Below, one piece after another: positions 23,757 through 28,293 of a DNA stretch of 28,293 nucleotides; the first letter of the stretch is position 1; each line of letters starts with the position of its first letter. Origin of the DNA: Deltaproteobacteria bacterium (GTDB lineage Bacteria; JAEEML01); assembly GCA_016283195.1 (NCBI GenBank), contig JAEEML010000054.1, positions 1-28,293 of the forward strand. The letters are read 5' to 3'. Under the pieces are notes generated by a model, which did no database searches, had not been told where the DNA came from, and saw only the letters and a list, made by a program, of their open reading frames with translations. Position numbers and translations under genes: made by a program.

Positions 23757-24929
23757 TTATTGCTGCTGGGATCTTCTTTTATGCTTTATATGTTCCATAT
23801 TTTTCATATCTCTCCGGTCGTTTAAAGGGCCGTTTTCGCGGTATTTTCTCATATTCTTTTTAAAATCTTCGAGCTTTTCGTCTTTAGCAAATTCTATTAA
23901 TATTTCGCTCTTTATCTCTGTTTTCAAAATGCGCATGGCATTGCGCCGTTGCTCGCCTTTTTTCCTGTTTTCCAAAGCTCTGCGCACGTCTTCTTTTTCT
24001 TCTTCAAATGTTTTCTGCACTGCCGGCTTGTGCTCAAGAGTCTGAATAATATGGTAGCCGTAGCGAGTCTTTACCGCATCGGAAATCTCGCCGTCTTTCT
24101 GAGCAAAAGCTATATCGGAAAACTCTTTTACCATGCGTTTTTTTGAGAAAAATCCCAAATCGCCGCCCTTGGGAGCTGTGGGGCCTTCGGAATATTCCAT
24201 AGCAACTTTGGCAAAATCGGCATCTTTTTTGCTGAGCTCTTCTTTTATTTTCTTTATTTTATCCATAGCCTCGGCTTCGGCTTTTGCATCAGCCTCTTTT
24301 TCCAGTTTAGCCTTTGTTTCGCTATCGGCATTTTTCATGGCTTCGGTATCAATGAATTTTAAGCGATCTATTCTCACTAATATGTGGCGAGCATGGACTT
24401 CTTCTGGTACTATATAGCGATCGGAATTAGCATCAAAATAGCTTTTAACTTCTTCATCGCTGACAACTACTTCACCGGCCAGTTTTTCTATAACTTTTTC
24501 ACGAAGTAAGCTCATAGATATGTCTTTTTTCAGGGATTCTTCGCTGGTGCCGGTATTTTTAATATAGCTTTTATAAGCTTCTTCAGATTCAAAAGCGGCT
24601 TTTTGCTTATTAAATCTTTCGTTTATCTCGTCATTTGTGACTTTTATGCCTAAATCTTCGGCCTTTTCGATAAACATGAGGTTCTCAACCATGCGCCGCA
24701 GGATATTTTCTTTTATGCGGTTTTCCATATTTGGGCTGCCGTGTTTTCCCAGGGAACGGTAGCGGGCCATACTCTGCTCGACTTTTTTCTCATACTCGGC
24801 TTTAGTAATGGTTTTTGAACCCACTATAGCGACTATGTTGTCGCCTACTGGCTTATTGGCCTCATCTTTTTTACATGCTGGTAAGGTTAATAAAAAGGTT
24901 GTTAAAATTAATAGAGCTGTTTTTCTCAT
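23757..24929 (-). CDS. parvulin-type peptidyl-prolyl isomerase lipoprotein (PrsA/SurA-like)
   Basis: A 390-residue periplasmic foldase. The lipoprotein signal ends at lipobox LPAC (Cys19). A SurA/PrsA-like N-terminal helical domain (35-165: SKTITKAEYEKKV, RRMVENLMFIEKAEDLGIKVTNDEI) precedes one parvulin domain (about 175-300) with EVHARHILV (His179, His182), GGDLGFFSKKRMVKEFSDIAF and YGYHIIQTLEH. A charged Ala/Lys/Glu helix of some 32 residues (about 190-222) is inserted after the first parvulin strand. A basic tail ends the protein. AGGAGG precedes the ATG. As first gene of the foldase-S55-propeller operon, it may fold or present the exported partner proteins. It lies next to the presumed origin. 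Confidence 0.85.
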   Translation of the reverse strand: MRKTALLILTTFLLTLPACKKDEANKPVGDNIVAIVGSKTITKAEYEKKVEQSMARYRSLGKHGSPNMENRIKENILRRMVENLMFIEKAEDLGIKVTNDEINERFNKQKAAFESEEAYKSYIKNTGTSEESLKKDISMSLLREKVIEKLAGEVVVSDEEVKSYFDANSDRYIVPEEVHARHILVRIDRLKFIDTEAMKNADSETKAKLEKEADAKAEAEAMDKIKKIKEELSKKDADFAKVAMEYSEGPTAPKGGDLGFFSKKRMVKEFSDIAFAQKDGEISDAVKTRYGYHIIQTLEHKPAVQKTFEEEKEDVRRALENRKKGEQRRNAMRILKTEIKSEILIEFAKDEKLEDFKKNMRKYRENGPLNDRRDMKNMEHIKHKRRSQQQ

Positions 24930-24953
24930 TTTTAGCCTCCTCGCTGACTGAAA

Positions 24954-24983
24954 CTTTTAGTCTTCCAGCTTGGGTAGCGTCAA
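24954..24983 (-). promoter_or_regulatory. possible promoter of the foldase/S55/propeller operon
   Basis: On the minus strand, TTGACG (24978-24983, 5/6 match to -35) stands 18 bp from TAAAAG (24954-24959, 4/6 match to -10). The leader would be very short but includes the AGGAGG site. Weak. Confidence 0.25.
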
Positions 24984-25024
24984 GTGAAATTGCTATACTA
25001 TATGTATAAAATATCCATTTAGTC

Positions 25025-25315
25025 TTATAAATAAGCGCTGTGAATACTGTGGATAAAAATAGTTAAGCAAAAGAAAACGCTATTATAGCACGAATTGCAA
25101 TATGTGGAAAATTTGTTTTTAGCAAAAATTAAAAGGCCGGATATGAACAGGCAGCTTATGGTTGGAGAAAAGAGATGCTTTTAATTCACAGGCAAAAAGC
25201 TCTGAATATGCTGGTAGAGAAAATATATATAATGTACAATATAAAGATATATAATTTAATATAATGCTTTTTTATAAGTTGACATATAACAGATTTTTTA
25301 CTATATAAGATAAAG
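25025..25315. other. probable chromosomal replication origin (oriC)
   Basis: The 396-bp gap between the foldase gene and dnaN holds no gene but several DnaA-box-like 9-mers. TGTGAATAC (25039-25047) and TGTGGATAA (25048-25056) are directly adjacent; the second is a perfect reverse complement of TTATCCACA and the first has one mismatch. TGTGGAAAA (25103-25111) and, in the other orientation, TAATTCACA (25182-25190) have one mismatch each to TTATNCACA. Then comes a long A/T-only-like stretch (about 25217-25275), a candidate unwinding element, directly before the dnaN promoter. A perfect parS site 1.2 kb away supports the call. dnaA itself is not in the window. Confidence 0.65.
25279..25307 (+). 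promoter_or_regulatory. dnaN promoter candidate
   Basis: A perfect -35 TTGACA (25279-25284) is followed after 17 bp by TATATA (25302-25307, 4/6 to TATAAT; the overlapping sequence continues TATAAG). Transcription would start near 25314, about 30 nt before the dnaN ATG. It adjoins the AT-rich part of the proposed origin. Confidence 0.55.
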
Positions 25316-25343
25316 GACTCTGCTTTTGAAAGGAGTAAGAGCT

Positions 25344-26453
25344 ATGAAGTGTAAAATTTTGCAAGCTGAATTAGTGCGTAATCTCAATAAGTTACAAGGA
25401 TTATCAGAACGAAAACCAGGTCTTGCTCATGCCGCAAATGTCTTGCTTGAAGTTACTACGGACGGTTTGCAATTTGCCGCTACCGATATGGATATAACTA
25501 TTGTAACCCGCGCTACTTGTGAAGTTATAGAGGAAGGCTCTTTAGCTATTGCCAGTAAGCAGCTTTTTGAAATAGTGCGCTCGCTGCCTAATAAAGAGGT
25601 TAATCTCTCCACCATGGATAACTACTGGCTGCATATTCAATGCGGGCGGACAGAGTACAAAATAGTTGGTTTAAATCCTTTTGATTTTCCGCAATTACCC
25701 AGCGACCACGATATTGAAACCAATCTCATTCCCGCTGAAGTAATTTCCCGGATGATTGACCGCACCATCTTCTGTACTTCTCAAGATGAAAACAGAAAAC
25801 ATCTGCGCGGCGTCTATTGTGAATGGAACAGTGAAACCAATCAATTAAGAATGGCCGCCACCGATGGGCACCGCCTCACTCTGGCTGAAGAGCACATAGA
25901 AAATATGAAAGAGCAGCCGGCAGCTATTGTGCCGAAAAAAGCTTTTTCTGAGCTTAAAAAAGTTCTCGCCGAAGTCGATCCGAAAATGCCTATAGAAATA
26001 GGCTTTTCTAAGAAAAGAGGCCGGATACAGGTTGGCGATACCTCGCTTTCTATTGCTCTTATTGAAGGAACTTTTCCCAATTACAGAAGAGTTATCCCCA
26101 CCAATAACGAGCGCATTTTACATTGTAAAAGAGGGGAACTTACAGCCGCTTTAAAGAGAATTTCCATTCTTTCCAAAGAGAATGAAAATACGGTAACTTT
26201 AACGCCCGGTGAAGGCATAGTCAGTATTACTTCGCAAAATCCCGATTTTGGCGAAGCCAGGGAAGACTTGGAAGCCGTTTATGAAGGCCCTACTTTCTCG
26301 GCCTGTTTTAATGCCCGTTATTTGCTGGATGTTCTTATTTTGCATAACAGTGAAGATATAGTTTTTGAAATGGCCGATGAAATATCACCGGCACTTATTA
26401 AATCGAGCGGTGATGATACCTTCCTGGCTGTTGTTATGCCAATGCGTCCGTGA
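25344..26453 (+). CDS. dnaN: DNA polymerase III beta subunit (sliding clamp)
   Basis: A 369-residue sliding clamp that encircles DNA and tethers the replicative polymerase. It shows the three repeated clamp domains: an N-terminal part with LNKLQGLSERKPGLAHAANV and LEVTTDGLQFAATDMDI, a central part with FCTSQDENRKHLRGVYCEW and RMAATDGHRLTLAE, and a C-terminal part ending VVMPMRP, the usual end of DnaN. The start at 25344 follows AAAGGAG by 8 nt; an in-frame TTG at 25326 is less likely. The final 20 bp overlap the end of the convergent methyltransferase gene. dnaA and recF are not adjacent, as in several non-enteric lineages. Confidence 0.95.
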   Translation: MKCKILQAELVRNLNKLQGLSERKPGLAHAANVLLEVTTDGLQFAATDMDITIVTRATCEVIEEGSLAIASKQLFEIVRSLPNKEVNLSTMDNYWLHIQCGRTEYKIVGLNPFDFPQLPSDHDIETNLIPAEVISRMIDRTIFCTSQDENRKHLRGVYCEWNSETNQLRMAATDGHRLTLAEEHIENMKEQPAAIVPKKAFSELKKVLAEVDPKMPIEIGFSKKRGRIQVGDTSLSIALIEGTFPNYRRVIPTNNERILHCKRGELTAALKRISILSKENENTVTLTPGEGIVSITSQNPDFGEAREDLEAVYEGPTFSACFNARYLLDVLILHNSEDIVFEMADEISPALIKSSGDDTFLAVVMPMRP

Positions 26454-27603
26454 GATTATTCTCTTGTTTCACGTGAAACAACTTTACCGCTATTCCCCCG
26501 TGCCGAAAACTAAAGTCGCTTTCCGCAAAATCACAGCCTGTGAGACGAACCAAATCTGCGTCAGGTGCTAAAACATATAGAGATAATTTAGGGTAATTAT
26601 CAGCAATTTTACCAAGAGACGAATAAAGAGATTTAAGTCCTTTAACTCCGTGTATGCGCTCGCCGTAAGGCGGATTTACCACGACTAAGCCGCCATGCTT
26701 AAGGGGCAGATCATCAATATCTTCCAGGGCAACGCAGCTAATACTAATAGCTGAATTTACACCGGCTCTAAGGGCGTTATTATTAATCATCGCCGAGCTT
26801 TTAGGACTAATATCACTGGCCAAAATTGGAAAAACCGGCTTTTTTATGAGTTCTTTTGCCCGTTTAAGCTCGCTCTCAAAGAGCGATTTTTCAAAAATAG
26901 GCCAAGCAAAAAAAGCAAAGCGACGATTTATGCCCGGCGCTATATTAGCGGCAATAAGCGCTGCTTCAATGGGAATAGTTCCGGAACCGGCACAAGGATC
27001 CCAAAAAGCCCATTGGCCATGATAACCAAGATGCAAAAGCATGGCCGCTGCCAAGTTTTCTCGGAGCGGCGCCGGACCAATTTCTTTTTTATAACCACGG
27101 CGATAAAGATGCTCACCGCTACTGTTTACACTTATTTCCACAATATTTTCGCTTAGGCGAAAATATAAAAGAGGAGTGGCTGGAGATTTTTCATCTTCAT
27201 CTTGGTAAGAAAAAGAGGTTTTATAGCCTAATTTGCTTAAAATACCTGAAATTCTTTCACTAACAGCACCGCTGTGATAAAGGCGGGAGTGGCTACAGGT
27301 AACGCGGATAGGGATAAAAGAGCCTTTTTCGAAAAAGAGTTCAAACGGGACTTTTAAAAGCGGCCTTTCCAGTTGATCCAAATGGAGAGCCATAAAAGAA
27401 GAGAGGCGGATTAAAATTCTGGAAGCGCTTCTGAGCCATAAATTTAAGCGCATCAGCATCTTAAAATCGCATTTTAAAGAAATGCCGCCAACTTCCCGGC
27501 GCATTTTTTTTATGCCCTGCTTTTTAAGCTCATTTTCAAGTACTGCTTCAATGCCGGGAGGGCAGACTACGAATATAGAAAAGATATTATTATTTTTGAA
27601 CAT
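26434..27603 (-). CDS. rlmL: THUMP-domain 23S rRNA guanine-N2 methyltransferase (RlmL/YpsC type)
   Basis: A 389-residue protein of COG0116 type. The N-terminus (CPPGIEAVLENELKKQGI) and the following about 130 residues form the ferredoxin-like plus THUMP RNA-binding region. The methyltransferase half has SAM-binding WDPCAGSGTIPIEAAL (201-216) and catalytic VVNPPYGERI (308-317). It lacks the C-terminal RlmK fusion of E. coli RlmL, so the true equivalent is the shorter YpsC form. The last residues LFHVKQENNLTDALA encode a parS site (FHVK is its usual translation). The start overlaps the upstream Cys-rich protein gene by 14 bp, and the end overlaps dnaN by 20 bp. Confidence 0.82.
   Translation of the reverse strand: MFKNNNIFSIFVVCPPGIEAVLENELKKQGIKKMRREVGGISLKCDFKMLMRLNLWLRSASRILIRLSSFMALHLDQLERPLLKVPFELFFEKGSFIPIRVTCSHSRLYHSGAVSERISGILSKLGYKTSFSYQDEDEKSPATPLLYFRLSENIVEISVNSSGEHLYRRGYKKEIGPAPLRENLAAAMLLHLGYHGQWAFWDPCAGSGTIPIEAALIAANIAPGINRRFAFFAWPIFEKSLFESELKRAKELIKKPVFPILASDISPKSSAMINNNALRAGVNSAISISCVALEDIDDLPLKHGGLVVVNPPYGERIHGVKGLKSLYSSLGKIADNYPKLSLYVLAPDADLVRLTGCDFAESDFSFRHGGIAVKLFHVKQENNLTDALA
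26465..26480. other. parS: perfect parS centromere site (ParB/Spo0J binding)
   Basis: The sequence TGTTTCACGTGAAACA is identical to the conserved 16-bp bacterial parS consensus and is part of an 18-bp perfect palindrome with flanking T/A. It lies 12 bp after the dnaN stop codon, inside the 3' end of the convergent methyltransferase gene. parS sites cluster near oriC in most bacteria, which agrees with the DnaA boxes about 1.3 kb away. parA and parB are not in the window. Confidence 0.93.
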
Positions 27604-28293
27604 TTTGCCGTCTGCGCCAAATGACTATTAAGCCCATAAATGGAAAGAGCCACATTAGAGGATCAAATCTGGCGGCTTGGCAATCGCAGCCATAAACCTT
27701 TTTCTCTGCTTCCTCTTTATCGTCTTCTTTGGAGACGCTGACGGGCTCAGCGTTAGAGGGCCAGCAAAAACCGTCGGTAGTGCTTCTTATGCAGGTAAAA
27801 TCCAAACCGAGCTCATTATAGCCGGCACTCGGGCAACCGCTTTTGGTATAATAGCTGCAAACCTGGCTACAGGCTTTTTTGCCGTCGTTTTCCATACAGA
27901 GTTCGCTGGCGCATTGTGAATCTTTGGTGCATTTAGCGCCTAATGGGCGCTTTAATTCGCTGACACTGGCATCCGGCGGCCAGCAAAGGCCGATGCCGTC
28001 GCTAACTTGCAAACATAAGTTACACTCCTGGCCGGCCCGGCAGTCGCCTTTTTCGGCACACATTTTATAACAGCGGGAAGTAAGCAGTGATTCATCCCAA
28101 CTTAGGCCGCAATTAGCACTGACGGAATTATCAAGCTGAGCACATAAAAGCCCCTCAGAGCAAATTGATTCATCACCTCTAAGGCATGTTTCGTTTTCAT
28201 CGCGCAAATCAAAGCAGCCGCCATATTCCCCGGCTTTGCCGCTGGTTATACAGTTGCCGTAAGCATCAATGGCATAGCAGCAGGTGTGGTTAG
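27590..28293 (-). CDS. Cys-rich surface protein with C-terminal Cys/TM/Arg anchor (5' end cut by window)
   Basis: The last 233 residues of a protein that runs off the right edge without a stop. It is very rich in Cys, in repeated blocks such as CTKDSQCASELCMENDGKKAC, as in Dickkopf/EGF-like disulfide modules seen in myxobacterial and bradymonad surface proteins. Residues near the end give GCDCQAARFDPLMWLFPFM followed by GLIVIWRRRQNVQK: a Cys pair, a hydrophobic helix and an Arg cluster, the arrangement of MYXO-CTERM-type sorting tails. A TTG at 28207 could start the frame, but the frame stays open and Cys-rich upstream (28208-28291), so the real start is outside. It overlaps the methyltransferase gene by 14 bp. 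Confidence 0.75.
   Translation of the reverse strand, partial: NHTCCYAIDAYGNCITSGKAGEYGGCFDLRDENETCLRGDESICSEGLLCAQLDNSVSANCGLSWDESLLTSRCYKMCAEKGDCRAGQECNLCLQVSDGIGLCWPPDASVSELKRPLGAKCTKDSQCASELCMENDGKKACSQVCSYYTKSGCPSAGYNELGLDFTCIRSTTDGFCWPSNAEPVSVSKEDDKEEAEKKVYGCDCQAARFDPLMWLFPFMGLIVIWRRRQNVQK

Noticed and set aside
25143-25184. 13-codon reading frame inside the origin region
   Set aside because: No ribosome binding site and no recognisable sequence; likely chance.
1-28293. tRNA, rRNA, CRISPR, riboswitch or intact insertion sequence
   Set aside because: Every larger gap was read on both strands; no cloverleaf, spaced direct-repeat array, known riboswitch core or transposase was seen.

Overview
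The window looks like a chromosomal segment from a Gram-negative, lipoprotein-rich, fairly AT-leaning bacterium. Three things suggest a deltaproteobacterial relative (Myxococcota, Bradymonadales or similar). These are Cys-rich secreted proteins, one ending in a Cys-x-Cys + membrane helix + Arg tail that resembles MYXO-CTERM; a collagen-like/EGF/FISUMP lipoprotein; and a standalone receiver domain next to a small Cys-rich lipoprotein. The lineage call is inference. No tRNA, rRNA, CRISPR array or intact insertion sequence was seen.

Layout. (1) 1-1000: a secreted lipoprotein behind three small inverted repeats. (2) 1230-5660, plus strand: a tight glycan operon of three GT4 glycosyltransferases and a polysaccharide-deacetylase-like protein. 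(3) 5693-13999, minus strand and convergent with it: glutamine synthetase, a 37-aa lipoprotein, carbamate kinase, an HpcH/HpaI-type lyase, a LysA-like PLP decarboxylase, a PglC/WcaJ-type sugar transferase, a branched-chain aminotransferase, a methyltransferase and an asparagine-synthetase-like ligase without the glutaminase Cys. Together (2) and (3) look like a surface-glycan locus with a built-in amino-acid modification branch. (4) 14077-16557: an Rrf2 regulator, RarA, a receiver-domain protein and a Cys-rich lipoprotein. (5) 16572-19825: a large single-pass membrane protein with Trp-rich helical repeats, a DUF559 nuclease remnant with a palindromic GC-rich element next to the hpf stop codon, and hpf. 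(6) 19957-24929: an envelope operon of a parvulin-type lipoprotein foldase, an S55 (SpoIVB-like) peptidase and a secreted beta-propeller. (7) 24930-28293: a probable replication origin (tandem DnaA boxes plus an AT-rich stretch) upstream of dnaN, a perfect 16-bp parS site just beyond dnaN in the 3' end of an RlmL-type methyltransferase gene, and a Cys-rich surface protein cut by the window edge.

The two strongest observations are the oriC/dnaN/parS neighbourhood, with a second 15/16 parS-like site about 24 kb away in a glycosyltransferase gene, and the glnA-to-AsnB-like gene set joined to the glycan operon. The Trp-repeat protein and the S55/propeller/foldase operon are the best candidates for little-described biology.
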